Shown here piece after piece: positions 46,108 to 55,262 of a stretch of 64,000 nt of DNA. This stretch comes from Phyllobacterium myrsinacearum (lineage in GTDB: Bacteria > Pseudomonadota > Alphaproteobacteria > Rhizobiales > Rhizobiaceae), in NCBI RefSeq assembly GCF_002980555.1, contig NZ_PVBT01000007.1, positions 1-64,000 on the forward strand, written 5' to 3'. The stretch's first letter is position 1. Each line of letters opens with the position of its first letter. Both the position numbers and the translations under genes were made by a program. The notes beneath the pieces were generated by a model. The model saw only the letters and a program-made list of their open reading frames with translations, was not told the origin of the DNA and made no database searches.

Positions 46108-46130
46108 GTTGGTATAAAATTTGTACCAAC
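46108..46130. promoter_or_regulatory. Candidate HxlR operator between the regulator and GST genes
   Basis: Perfect 7-bp inverted repeat GTTGGTA-N9-TACCAAC in the 133-base divergent gap, 20 bases upstream of the regulator start. The AT-rich centre and short arms suit an HxlR dimer. Confidence 0.55.
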
Positions 46131-46220
46131 ATGACATTTTTGTGCCTTCTTTACAATAGTGACCGGCATCGCCATCTTGGATTTCACCGCGGTATGACAT
46201 TCAAAAAAGAGGAAATGAAA

Positions 46221-46925
46221 ATGGAACCCGTATTGTTTTATGGCGTGCCGCATGGCTGCTCGTTCGGATCAATCGTCGCGCTGGAATGGCTCGGCCAACC
46301 CTATCGCCTTGCCCGTATCGACATGCTGGCCAAGTCGAAGAGCACCCTCTATGGCCGCGTCAACAGCATGCACCAGACACCGACGCTGCTTCTGGAAGAC
46401 GGCAGGAGCCTGAGCGAAAGCTTTGCCATTCTTCACAACATCGCCGCACGTGATTTTGGGAGGCAACTGGGATTTGCCCAGGGCACCGGAGCCCACGACA
46501 GGCTCAACCAGATGCTGGCCTATCTGCACACCAGCTTTCACTCGGCCTTTTCGCCGGCCTGGACCGCCTACAAGCTGAAAGAGGGCGATCCGGCGATCAA
46601 AATGCTGCGCGACCTCGCGCGGGAGAAAGCCGCCTCCGGCTATGCCTATCTGCAATCCCATCTGCAGGGGCGGGATTGGCTTGCCGGTGACAACAGGACG
46701 ATTGCCGATGCCTACATGACCGGCATCGCCCGCTGGGGCGAGGATCTGGGTCTCTTCGACCTGAAAACGGAGTATCCCAGCCTTCACACCTATCTGCAGA
46801 AGCTGGAAGCCGACAAGGCCGTGATTTTTGCCCATGCCATCGAGGACGAAACCCCGGCGGTCACCAGCGGCCAGTTTCTCGGCCATATCACATTGGATGA
46901 GGCTGGAGCGCGGCTGGCCGCCTGA
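46221..46925 (+). CDS. Glutathione S-transferase family protein
   Basis: 234 residues from ATG 46221, chosen because GAGGA lies 7 bases upstream (ATG 46215 is too close). N-terminal thioredoxin-like domain with MEPVLFYGVPHGCSFGS, cis-Pro in QTPTLLLEDG and the glutathione-binding LSESFAIL; C-terminal all-helical domain with DWLAGDNRTIADAYM. Probable detoxification or reduction of an electrophile by glutathione. Divergent from the HxlR gene that likely controls it. Confidence 0.85.
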   Translation: MEPVLFYGVPHGCSFGSIVALEWLGQPYRLARIDMLAKSKSTLYGRVNSMHQTPTLLLEDGRSLSESFAILHNIAARDFGRQLGFAQGTGAHDRLNQMLAYLHTSFHSAFSPAWTAYKLKEGDPAIKMLRDLAREKAASGYAYLQSHLQGRDWLAGDNRTIADAYMTGIARWGEDLGLFDLKTEYPSLHTYLQKLEADKAVIFAHAIEDETPAVTSGQFLGHITLDEAGARLAA

Positions 46926-46990
46926 TCACGCCTGACGAGGATCCGCCGGGAGCCCTCCCGGCGGATCGGACCGCCTGCCGCTTGGTTCCA

Positions 46991-47029
46991 TTGACATACA
47001 ACATATGAATATGTATTTATATGTTGTAT
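46991..47029 (+). promoter_or_regulatory. Promoter and operator of the zinc-efflux operon
   Basis: A -35 box TTGACA (46991-46996) and a -10 box TATTTA (47014-47019), spaced 17 bases, are embraced by a perfect 11-bp inverted repeat ATACAACATAT-N12-ATATGTTGTAT (46996-47029). The overlap of dyad and promoter is what a repressor of the ArsR/SmtB type would use. Confidence 0.8.
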
Positions 47030-47054
47030 CCAATCAACGGGACGAGCCGGAACA

Positions 47055-48050
47055 ATGTCGCAGTCGCACGCAGGGCACGACCATGGCCCCAAGATAACCA
47101 ATGACAATCAGCGCAAGGTGCTGATCGCCTTCATCATCACGTTCTCCTATATGATCATTGAGGTGATCGGCGGCCTCATGTCCGGCTCGCTGGCGCTGAT
47201 TGCGGATGCGGGCCATATGCTGACCGATGCCTGCGCCCTGGCCCTCGCCTATGCGGCCTTTCGCTTCGGCCAGCGCGCCGCCGACCAGAACCGCACCTAT
47301 GGCTATCTGCGTTTCGAGGTCATCGCCGGCCTCATCAATGCCATCGCCCTTTTCGCCATTGTTGTCTGGATCGCGATCGAAGCGATCGACCGCTTTCGCG
47401 CGCCCGCGGAAATTCTGGCGGGTCCCATGTTCCTCGTGGCCGTCGTCGGGCTGCTCATCAATATGCTGGTGTTCTGGATCCTGACCCGCGGCGACAAGGA
47501 ACATGTGAACATCAAGGGCGCTGTCCTGCACGTCATGGGCGACCTTCTCGGCTCCGTCGGCGCCATCAGTGCCGCCATCATCATCTATTTTACCGGCTGG
47601 ACACCCATCGACCCCATTCTCTCCATCCTGGTTTCCGTGCTGATCCTGCGCAGCGCCTGGGGTCTTTTGCGCAACTCGCTGCACATCCTGCTGGAAGGCG
47701 CGCCCGAAAATGCCAGGCCGGAAGAAATCCAGACATATCTCATGGGAGCGGTTGCAGGGCTTGCTGCCGTCAGGCACGTGCATGTCTGGCTGATCACCTC
47801 AGGCAAGGCGCTTGCCACGCTGCACGTCCAGCCAAAGGACGGTACCGATCCGCGCCATCTTGTGAAGACCGTCGAGGCGGAGCTTGCCAAACGCTTCGAT
47901 ATCCAGCACGCCACCATCGCCATTGATTGGCCTGATATGCCGCATGACGAAGGCGAAATCGGGCAACAGCCCGCATCCGCCTCGGCAGATCACGAGACCG
48001 ATGGCAATCACACCGGCCATGATCACAGCCAGGCGGGGCACAAGCATTGA
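47055..48050 (+). CDS. Cation diffusion facilitator (zinc efflux, ZitB/CzcD-like)
   Basis: 331 residues with six membrane segments. The transport site shows His54-x3-Asp58 in DAGHMLTD and His159-x3-Asp163 in LHVMGD, the HD-HD set of zinc-selective CDF proteins. N-terminal SQSHAGHDHG and the C-terminal tail HTGHDHSQAGHKH are His-rich metal-binding ends. The cytoplasmic domain with HVHVWLITSGK follows helix 6. Cotranscribed with the SmtB-type regulator that starts 6 bases after its stop. Cobalt or cadmium may also be carried. Confidence 0.92.
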   Translation: MSQSHAGHDHGPKITNDNQRKVLIAFIITFSYMIIEVIGGLMSGSLALIADAGHMLTDACALALAYAAFRFGQRAADQNRTYGYLRFEVIAGLINAIALFAIVVWIAIEAIDRFRAPAEILAGPMFLVAVVGLLINMLVFWILTRGDKEHVNIKGAVLHVMGDLLGSVGAISAAIIIYFTGWTPIDPILSILVSVLILRSAWGLLRNSLHILLEGAPENARPEEIQTYLMGAVAGLAAVRHVHVWLITSGKALATLHVQPKDGTDPRHLVKTVEAELAKRFDIQHATIAIDWPDMPHDEGEIGQQPASASADHETDGNHTGHDHSQAGHKH

Positions 48051-48055
48051 CGGCC

Positions 48056-48352
48056 ATGACGATGCCGACGGATTCCGATACTGCTCGCCTCGCGGAAACG
48101 TTCAGGCTCCTCGGCGACCCGACCCGCCTGCGCATCCTGTTCTATTGCCTTGATGCGCCGCGATCCGTCGGCGATATCGCGGAAAGCCTTCATCTGTCGC
48201 AATCGCTGGTCAGCCATCATTTGCGCCTGTTGCGCAGCGCCCGCCTCGTGCGCGGCGACCGGCGTGCCCGGCAAATCTTCTACGCGCTTTCCGACGCCCA
48301 TGTCAGCGGCATGCTGATGGATATGGCCCACCATGTGCGTGAGGACGGTTGA
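48056..48352 (+). CDS. ArsR/SmtB-family metal-sensing repressor (zinc-type)
   Basis: 98 residues from ATG 48056; a TTG at 48047 overlapping the CDF stop and an ATG at 48062 are alternatives. Winged helix-turn-helix with LGDPTRLRILFYCL and LSQSLVSHHLRLLRSARLV. The C-terminal helix carries Asp80, His82, His93 and Glu96, spaced exactly like the alpha-5 zinc site of SmtB (Asp104, His106, His117, Glu120). It therefore should sense zinc and repress the CDF operon through the dyad upstream of the transporter. Regulator downstream of its target is a self-limiting arrangement. Confidence 0.9.
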   Translation: MTMPTDSDTARLAETFRLLGDPTRLRILFYCLDAPRSVGDIAESLHLSQSLVSHHLRLLRSARLVRGDRRARQIFYALSDAHVSGMLMDMAHHVREDG

Positions 48353-48444
48353 AGCTCTGGTCCGGCCTTGCCGGTCTCCTCCTCATCTGCGGCGGCACCT
48401 ATCTTGCCGTGGCCATCATCGGCTGGCCACGGTTTGCGCGATAA
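48349..48444 (+). CDS. Possible 31-aa membrane miniprotein coupled to the metal repressor
   Basis: A frame beginning at TTG 48349, overlapping the repressor's TGA, encodes 31 residues with one hydrophobic helix (GLLLICGGTYLAVAIIGW) and a positively charged end. Overlap of TTG and TGA suggests translational coupling, and codon use is like the neighbours. Chance is still quite possible for so short a frame. Confidence 0.35.
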   Translation: MKLWSGLAGLLLICGGTYLAVAIIGWPRFAR

Positions 48445-48488
48445 CGCGATAGCAGGCAGCGCATGGACACGCCGCCCGCGGCCGCCAT

Positions 48489-49502
48489 TTAAAAGCCGGT
48501 CAGGACAATCTTGCCGCGGGCACGGCCGCTTTCAATGAGCGCATGGGCCTTTTTCAGATTGGCGGCTGAAATCGTGCCGAGATCGTCGGCAAGGGTGGTA
48601 CGTAACGTGCCGGCATCCACCAGCTCCGCCACCTTGTTGAGCAGCTTGTGCTGCTCCTCGATATCGGCTGTCTCGTAACGCGAGCGGGTGAACATCACCT
48701 CCCAGTGAATGGAGACACTCTTCCATTTGAACGGCATGATATCGTAGCTTTTCGGATCATCGATCAGACCGAACCGGCCTTGCGGCGCAATCAGGGCTGC
48801 AATCTCCATGCGGTGCGTATCGGAGTTGGTTGTCGAGAATACGAAAGCGGGCGCACCGAGGCCAAGCGCCTCCACCTGCGCGGCAAGCGGTTTTGAATGA
48901 TCGATGACGTGGTGCGCGCCAAGCTCCTCCACCCATTGGCGTGTTTCCGGGCGCGAGGCCGTGGCGATGACCGTCAGGTTGGTTAGTTTGCGCGCAAGCT
49001 GCACGGCAATCGAACCGACCCCGCCCGCACCGCCGACAATCAGGATGGCATTGGCCGCCCCAGCAACCGGCGCGTCGATATGGAGCCGGTCGAACAGCGT
49101 TTCCCAGGCGGTGATCGATGTCAGCGGCAGGGCTGCGGCGGCGCTGAAATCGAGGGATTTCGGTTTCCACCCGGCGATGCGCTCGTCGACCAGATGATAC
49201 TCGGCATTGGTTCCCGGGCGATCCACCGCTCCCGCGTAGAATACTTCATCCCCGACCTTGAAGTGCCGGACATCCGGCCCCGTGGCAACAACGATGCCGG
49301 CCGCGTCCCAGCCCAGAACTCTTGGCTGGCCCGCTTCCGGCTTTGCACCCGCGCGGATTTTCGTATCGACGGGATTGACCGATATGGCCTTCACCGCAAC
49401 CAGAAGGTCGCGTCCCTGCGCTTCGGGCTTGGGCAGATCGATATCGACGAGTGAGGTTTCCGCAGCGATCGGCTGCGGTTCATAATAGGCGACGGCGCGC
49501 AT
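48489..49502 (-). CDS. Zinc-type alcohol dehydrogenase / quinone-oxidoreductase-like MDR protein
   Basis: 337 residues. Medium-chain dehydrogenase/reductase: GroES-like N-terminus (VLGWDAAGIVVATGPDVRHFKVGDEVFYAG) then a Rossmann fold with LIVGGAGGVGSIAVQLARKL near 155. Structural-zinc cysteines are absent, as in quinone-oxidoreductase-like members that use NADPH and act on quinones or enones. Divergent from an HxlR gene with a small dyad in the gap, so expression is probably controlled by it. Substrate not fixed. Confidence 0.85.
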   Translation of the reverse strand: MRAVAYYEPQPIAAETSLVDIDLPKPEAQGRDLLVAVKAISVNPVDTKIRAGAKPEAGQPRVLGWDAAGIVVATGPDVRHFKVGDEVFYAGAVDRPGTNAEYHLVDERIAGWKPKSLDFSAAAALPLTSITAWETLFDRLHIDAPVAGAANAILIVGGAGGVGSIAVQLARKLTNLTVIATASRPETRQWVEELGAHHVIDHSKPLAAQVEALGLGAPAFVFSTTNSDTHRMEIAALIAPQGRFGLIDDPKSYDIMPFKWKSVSIHWEVMFTRSRYETADIEEQHKLLNKVAELVDAGTLRTTLADDLGTISAANLKKAHALIESGRARGKIVLTGF

Positions 49503-49561
49503 GGCATTCTCCTGATACGTTGACGCTGTTCAAATGCGCGCTATGTTTGATCAGTGCAAGA

Positions 49562-49578
49562 ATGCACATAAATTGCAT
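49562..49578. promoter_or_regulatory. Candidate HxlR operator between the MDR and regulator genes
   Basis: Short inverted repeat ATGCA-N7-TGCAT with AT-rich centre in the 99-base divergent gap, 24 bases upstream of the regulator's ATG. Arms are only 5 bp, so the call is weak. Confidence 0.4.
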
Positions 49579-49601
49579 ATAGTGTCATAAAGGATACCGT
49601 G

Positions 49602-49976
49602 ATGCCGCGCATCCGCCATACGAATTTTGATTGCGCACCGGGTTGCCCCGTGGAAGGAACGCTCAATCTCATCGGCGGCAAATGGAAAGGCATGATCCTT
49701 TTCCATCTGATGTCCGGCACCCTGCGCTTCAACGAAATCCGCCGGCACCTGAACAGCGTCACCCAGCGCATGCTGACCAACCAGCTGCGTGAGCTGGAGG
49801 CCGATGGCTTCATTACCCGCAAGGTCTATGCACAGGTTCCGCCGAAGGTGGAATACTCCCTGACGGAGCACGGCCGCAGCCTCGAGCCGATCATATCGGC
49901 CCTCAAACTCTGGGGAGACACCCACCTGCGTTCCCAAGCGACAAAGGCTGCAGCGGTGCGCTCGCAGGCCGCATAG
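49602..49976 (+). CDS. HxlR-family transcriptional regulator (second of three)
   Basis: 124 residues from ATG 49602, with AAAGGA at proper distance. HxlR winged helix: LIGGKWKGMILFHLMSGTLRFNEIRRHLNSVTQRMLTNQL and a wing VPPKVEYSLTEHG. The N-terminus has Cys11 and Cys15 (FDCAPGCPVEG) ahead of the first helix, a place used by electrophile- or redox-sensing HxlR proteins. Divergent from the quinone-oxidoreductase-like gene, its likely target. The groESL promoter begins about 115 bases downstream. Confidence 0.88.
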   Translation: MPRIRHTNFDCAPGCPVEGTLNLIGGKWKGMILFHLMSGTLRFNEIRRHLNSVTQRMLTNQLRELEADGFITRKVYAQVPPKVEYSLTEHGRSLEPIISALKLWGDTHLRSQATKAAAVRSQAA

Positions 49977-50091
49977 CCGCGGGCGCGTCATCATTGGTTC
50001 ACAATTGCATGGGATGATTTTGCGAGGGGTTGAAGACGCCCAGTTGCGCATCGCCTTTCCGTCATTCGCCGAAAATTCGGCAAACCTCTCC

Positions 50092-50121
50092 CTTGACTCT
50101 TCCATGGCTGCCCACTATCTC
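50092..50121 (+). promoter_or_regulatory. groESL promoter with sigma-32 (RpoH)-like features
   Basis: CTTGACT (from 50092) and CACTATCTCCG (TATCTC at 50116-50121), 17 bases apart, agree with the alphaproteobacterial RpoH pattern CTTGAC-N17-CnTATnTnnG and also with a weak housekeeping promoter. CIRCE lies 10 bases downstream. Confidence 0.65.
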
Positions 50122-50130
50122 CGAGCCCAG

Positions 50131-50157
50131 TTAGCACTCGCTGATGGTGAGTGCTAA
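50131..50157. promoter_or_regulatory. CIRCE element (HrcA operator)
   Basis: TTAGCACTC-N9-GAGTGCTAA, a perfect match to the CIRCE consensus, lying between the promoter and groES, so HrcA should repress groESL. Confidence 0.97.
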
Positions 50158-50217
50158 TAACATGGGCGGTCACCCGTCCGTTTCACCGTTTTGACACCAA
50201 CATCAAGGGTTCTAACC

Positions 50218-50514
50218 ATGGCCAAGACCAAGTTCCGCCCGCTTCACGATCGCGTCGTCGTACGCCGGATCGAATCCGAAGCAAAGACTGCAGGCGGCAT
50301 CATCATTCCGGATACTGCCAAGGAAAAGCCACAGGAAGGCGAAATCGTCTCCGTCGGTACCGGCGCTCGCGACGAAGCTGGCAAGCTCATCCCGCTCGAT
50401 GTCAAGGCAGGCGATCATGTCCTGTTCGGCAAGTGGTCGGGCACGGAAGTCAAGATCGGCGGCGAAGATCTGCTGATCATGAAAGAATCCGACATTCTGG
50501 GCATCCTCGGCTAA
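50218..50514 (+). CDS. groES: Co-chaperonin GroES
   Basis: 98 residues from ATG 50218 ([17 protein letters not shown]). The mobile loop [19 protein letters not shown] and the roof segment are typical. Heptameric cap of GroEL. First gene of the heat-shock operon behind CIRCE; groEL follows after 65 bases. Confidence 0.97.
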   Translation: MAKTKFRPLHDRVVVRRIESEAKTAGGIIIPDTAKEKPQEGEIVSVGTGARDEAGKLIPLDVKAGDHVLFGKWSGTEVKIGGEDLLIMKESDILGILG

Positions 50515-50534
50515 TCCGCCGGTTTTCCCTTTAA

Positions 50535-52226
<1,692 letters not shown>

Positions 52227-52250
52227 TCAGTCCACGCCAATCGCATACGG

Positions 52251-52278
52251 AAAAGGCGGGCTTTGGCCCGCCTTTTTT
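52251..52278 (+). terminator. Rho-independent terminator of groESL
   Basis: AAAAGGCGGGC - ttt/g loop - GCCCGCCTTTTTT: an 11-bp stem with a following T run, 25 bases after the groEL stop. Confidence 0.93.
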
Positions 52279-52350
52279 GCTGTCCGTGTTTTAAGCAATG
52301 TTCGATCAAGGCGTGTCGATCGGGGAGAGATCGCCCGGTTATATGGCCTG

Positions 52351-52752
52351 TTAAACCGACAAGAGCTTTACCGGCACACCACTTGCTTCAATGATATTGG
52401 CCGCAATTTTATCGAAAGTGACGAACACTTCACCGCCCAATCGCTGCCCGTCGAAGGCGATCACGCCATCGGCAAAGTCACCGCCCGCGTCGAGCACGGC
52501 AAGGCCGGCCTCGACGGCGGCTTTGGCGGAGACCACATTTTCGCTTTCGGTCAAAGCACGCACGGCTCGCGCAATATCGCTTCGATCAAACTTATAGCCT
52601 CTGGCGAGCACCCAACAGAATTCGCACAGGGACGTCGTACTGACAGCCACCAATTCAACCTCTCTGAGGAGATTGGCCGCGGTGGCGGACTGGACCGGAT
52701 CGTCTTGAACAACCGCTCTGAGGAGAACATTGGTATCAAGCGCGGCTTTCAT
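52351..52752 (-). CDS. PIN-domain toxin (VapC-like)
   Basis: 133 residues from ATG 52752 (MKAALDTNVLLR). PIN fold ribonuclease with the acidic set in place: Asp6 in ALDTNVLLR, Glu in LCEFCWVL, Asp near DFADGVIAFDG and Asp in FVTFDKIA. Overlaps the antitoxin stop by 4 bases (ATGA), so toxin translation is coupled to antitoxin. Expected to cleave tRNA or mRNA when unbound. Targets unknown. Confidence 0.88.
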   Translation of the reverse strand: MKAALDTNVLLRAVVQDDPVQSATAANLLREVELVAVSTTSLCEFCWVLARGYKFDRSDIARAVRALTESENVVSAKAAVEAGLAVLDAGGDFADGVIAFDGQRLGGEVFVTFDKIAANIIEASGVPVKLLSV

Positions 52753-53003
52753 TTTTTGAGACCAGCCCATCCGTCCGCAATGATCTCATTTATCTCTTCG
52801 ACGCTGAGCGGTTTTTGATCCGGGCGGCTTAGAAGTCCGATAAAATTTTCTATCGAACCAGACCGCTTGGCGGCATGAATTTCAACCTTGCCGTTGGGCA
52901 GAAGCTCAGTCACGATTTTGTCGCCGGGCTGCACGCCCAGATGCTGCAGTACTTCTTTTCGAAGGGTAACCTGGCCCTTGGCCGTCACTGTCAGTATGCT
53001 CAT
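52749..53003 (-). CDS. AbrB/SpoVT-type antitoxin
   Basis: 84 residues from ATG 53003; a GTG one codon upstream is an alternative. Swapped-hairpin AbrB DNA-binding domain: LTVTAKGQVTLRKEVLQHLGVQPGDKI, followed by an acidic C-terminal segment (LSVEEINEIIADGWAGL) that should bind and mask the toxin. First gene of the pair, likely autoregulating its promoter. Pair lies between groEL and an unrelated HxlR gene. Confidence 0.88.
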   Translation of the reverse strand: MSILTVTAKGQVTLRKEVLQHLGVQPGDKIVTELLPNGKVEIHAAKRSGSIENFIGLLSRPDQKPLSVEEINEIIADGWAGLKK

Positions 53004-53077
53004 CACATCGCCGCCTGTTCAATCCGCAGCAAAGTAAGGCATTTTTACCTTACTTTCAAGAGTGCATGGCGAACGCG

Positions 53078-53485
53078 CTACTCCGCAGCTTCGGCAAACG
53101 AGGCGGCAATGTCAGCCACGCCGGTAGCGTTGTCGAACCGTGCCCGCGCATTGGCGATACGTTGCTCATTCTGGATAGCGAAATCCGCCAGCCCGCGAAC
53201 CGGCACCAGCAGCTCGCGGCCAAGATCGGTCAGCGCGTAGTCCACGCGCGGCGGAATGGTCGGATAGACGGTCCGGGTGACGAAGCCGTCGCGCTCAAGC
53301 CCACGCAGGGTGCTGGTGAGCATCTTCTGCGAAATTCCGTTGATGGTCCGTCTCAGCTCGTTAAAGCGCATTGAACCATTGCCCAGATAGTTGATAACCA
53401 GAACGGTCCATTTGTCACCGACGCGGGCCAGAATGTGATTCACCGCCGTGCAGGCAGAGGTTACTTGGAAGTGCTTCGGTTTCAA
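53078..53485 (-). CDS. HxlR-family transcriptional regulator (third of three)
   Basis: 135 residues. HxlR winged helix: LARVGDKWTVLVINYLGNGSMRFNELRRTINGISQKMLTSTL and the wing IPPRVDYALTDLG. Cys12 in TSACTAVNHI precedes helix 1. Divergent from an NADPH-dependent FMN reductase gene, with a GTAAC-N5-GTTAC dyad in the 91-base gap. Likely represses that gene in response to quinones or another electrophile, by analogy with QorR/YodB-type regulators. Confidence 0.88.
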   Translation of the reverse strand: MKPKHFQVTSACTAVNHILARVGDKWTVLVINYLGNGSMRFNELRRTINGISQKMLTSTLRGLERDGFVTRTVYPTIPPRVDYALTDLGRELLVPVRGLADFAIQNEQRIANARARFDNATGVADIAASFAEAAE

Positions 53486-53533
53486 AAAAGTGCCTCCTTG
53501 CGGGTATTTTCAACAGTCACTTATATAGCGCCA

Positions 53534-53548
53534 GTAACCAATAGTTAC
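53534..53548. promoter_or_regulatory. Candidate HxlR operator upstream of the FMN reductase
   Basis: GTAAC-caata-GTTAC inverted repeat, with an AGTCACT motif 20 bases upstream that resembles one arm. Centered 36 bases before the reductase start codon. Confidence 0.5.
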
Positions 53549-53576
53549 CATAGCGAAAACCTGAGGAATTCTGAAT

Positions 53577-54137
53577 ATGACGAAACTGAAGATCGGCATC
53601 ATCGTTGGCAGCACGCGCATTGGCCGCTTTGCCGAGTTCCCGGCAAAATGGATCGCCGAGATTGCAGGCAAACGCGCCGATGTCGAGGTCGAAATCCTTG
53701 ATCTCATCGACTATCCGATGGCGTTCTTCGGCGAAGAGCGCGCAACCACGGAACAGAGCGAGACAGCGGAACGCTGGAAGAAGAAACTGCGCGAATTCGA
53801 TGCCTATGTGGTTACGGTCGCCGAATACAACCATGCGCCGACGGGCGTGCTGAAAAACGCGATCGATCTTGGCGATTTCATCCACAAGCCGGTCGGTTTC
53901 GTCGGCTATGGCGGCGTCGGCGGCGCGCGTGCCGTCGAGCACCTTCGCCTGATTTTCGTCGAGATGAGCGCGGCATCGGTCAAAACCGGCATCCACATCT
54001 CCTTCCCGGAATATCTGAGCGTGGTCAAAGGCGAAAAGACGCTTGGCGACTATGCCCACCTGAATGAAGCAGCCACCAATCAGCTCGACCAGCTTGTCTG
54101 GTGGGGACAGGCGCTGAAGGCAGCCCGCTCCGCATAA
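53577..54137 (+). CDS. NADPH-dependent FMN reductase / quinone reductase family protein
   Basis: 186 residues. Flavodoxin-like fold with the FMN-phosphate loop GSTRIGRFAEFPAKW near 11 and the second FMN segment TVAEYNHAPTGVLKNAID near 80; a GYGGVGGARAVEHLR segment follows. PF03358-type reductases transfer two electrons from NAD(P)H to quinones or flavins. Controlled presumably by the divergent HxlR gene. A terminator follows, so it is a single-gene unit. Confidence 0.87.
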   Translation: MTKLKIGIIVGSTRIGRFAEFPAKWIAEIAGKRADVEVEILDLIDYPMAFFGEERATTEQSETAERWKKKLREFDAYVVTVAEYNHAPTGVLKNAIDLGDFIHKPVGFVGYGGVGGARAVEHLRLIFVEMSAASVKTGIHISFPEYLSVVKGEKTLGDYAHLNEAATNQLDQLVWWGQALKAARSA

Positions 54138-54142
54138 ATTCT

Positions 54143-54173
54143 AAAGGGCGGCCGTTCCAACGGCCGCCCTTTT
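54143..54173 (+). terminator. Rho-independent terminator after the FMN reductase gene
   Basis: A 14-bp perfect stem (AAAGGGCGGCCGTT / AACGGCCGCCCTTT) with a minimal loop and a following T. Confidence 0.88.
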
Positions 54174-54206
54174 GCTTTTCAGCCATACCGAACAGGGAGA
54201 CCCGCC

Positions 54207-54887
54207 ATGACCAAGAAGCTTACCCTCATCAGCCATCTCCTTTGCCCCTACGTGCAGCGCGCGGCGATTGCACTGGCGGAAAAAGGCGTGCCCTTCGACA
54301 AGATCTATATCGATCTCAATGCCAAGCCGGACTGGTTCCTCAAGATATCGCCGCTGGGCAAGGTCCCGCTCCTCAAGGTGGAACAGGACGACGGCAGCGA
54401 GGCCATCCTGTTTGAAAGCTCGGTCATTGCCGAATATATCGAAGAGACCGAGGGTGAACCGCGCCTGCATCCCGACAATGCCCTCGACCGGGCCCGCCAT
54501 CGCGGCTGGATGGAATTCGGCTCGACCATCCTTTCGGATATCTGGTCACTGGAAACCACCAAAGACGCAGCGCTGTTCAACGACAAGCTCGCGACACTGA
54601 AAGCCAAGTTTGCCCGCCTCGAAGAGGTTCTCGGCGACGGGCCGTTCTTTGCCGGAGCAAAATTCAGCCTCGTCGATGCGGTGTTTGCTCCGGTTTTCCG
54701 CTACTTCGATACGTTCGATGCACTCGGCGATCACGGCGTGTTTGCCGCTTACCCGAACGTGCGTGCGTGGCGCCGCGCCCTGTCGGAGCGCGCGAGTGTC
54801 AAGGCTGCGGTCACGCCGGAATATCCGCAGCTGCTGCGCCAGTTCATGGAGCGCTACGATGCGCACATGCTGAAGCTGGCCGCCTGA
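54207..54887 (+). CDS. Glutathione S-transferase family protein (Cys-type, omega/DHAR-like)
   Basis: 226 residues. Thioredoxin-fold N-terminus with the catalytic CPYV motif (HLLCPYVQRAAIAL), cis-Pro in LGKVPLLKV and FESSVIAEYIEET; C-terminal helical domain with FSLVDAVFAPVFRYFD. A cysteine at the active site points to thiol-transferase or dehydroascorbate reductase-like activity rather than conjugation. Independent of the upstream unit because a terminator intervenes. Confidence 0.88.
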   Translation: MTKKLTLISHLLCPYVQRAAIALAEKGVPFDKIYIDLNAKPDWFLKISPLGKVPLLKVEQDDGSEAILFESSVIAEYIEETEGEPRLHPDNALDRARHRGWMEFGSTILSDIWSLETTKDAALFNDKLATLKAKFARLEEVLGDGPFFAGAKFSLVDAVFAPVFRYFDTFDALGDHGVFAAYPNVRAWRRALSERASVKAAVTPEYPQLLRQFMERYDAHMLKLAA

Positions 54888-54898
54888 GCGTGTCCCGG

Positions 54899-55255
54899 CT
54901 ATTGGTCTGACCAGACCGCAAGCTCGTAGCCATCCGGGTCGGCGAAGTGAAAGCGCCGGCCGCCCGGGAAATCGAAAATGGGCTTGACGATTTTTCCGCC
55001 GGCTGTTTCGACGCGCTTCTGAGCACCGGCAAGGTCATCGGCGAAGAGAATGACCAGCGGCCCGCCGGTCCGCGCATCACCGCCTGCAGCAAAGCCGCCG
55101 GTGAGATTGCCGTCGGAAAATTCGCAATATTCCGGCCCGTAATCCTTGAAAGTCCAGCCGAACGCCGCGCCATAGAAGGCCCGCATGCGGCCGATATCAC
55201 TGACGTTGAATTCGATATAGTCGATCCGTTTGTCCTTGCCCGATGGAGCCATCAT
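54899..55255 (-). CDS. VOC-family (glyoxalase/bleomycin resistance-like) protein
   Basis: 118 residues, starting at one of two consecutive ATGs (55255, 55252). Vicinal-oxygen-chelate fold: IDYIEFNVSDIGRMRAFYGAAFGW, PLVILFADDLAGAQKRV and RRFHFADPDGYELAVW, with the typical terminal metal-ligand Glu in GYELAVW. Subgroup close to uncharacterized glyoxalase-like proteins; substrate unknown. Tail to tail with the GST gene and co-directional with the SRPBCC gene 8 bases upstream. Confidence 0.85.
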   Translation of the reverse strand: MMAPSGKDKRIDYIEFNVSDIGRMRAFYGAAFGWTFKDYGPEYCEFSDGNLTGGFAAGGDARTGGPLVILFADDLAGAQKRVETAGGKIVKPIFDFPGGRRFHFADPDGYELAVWSDQ

Positions 55256-55262
55256 CTGTCCT

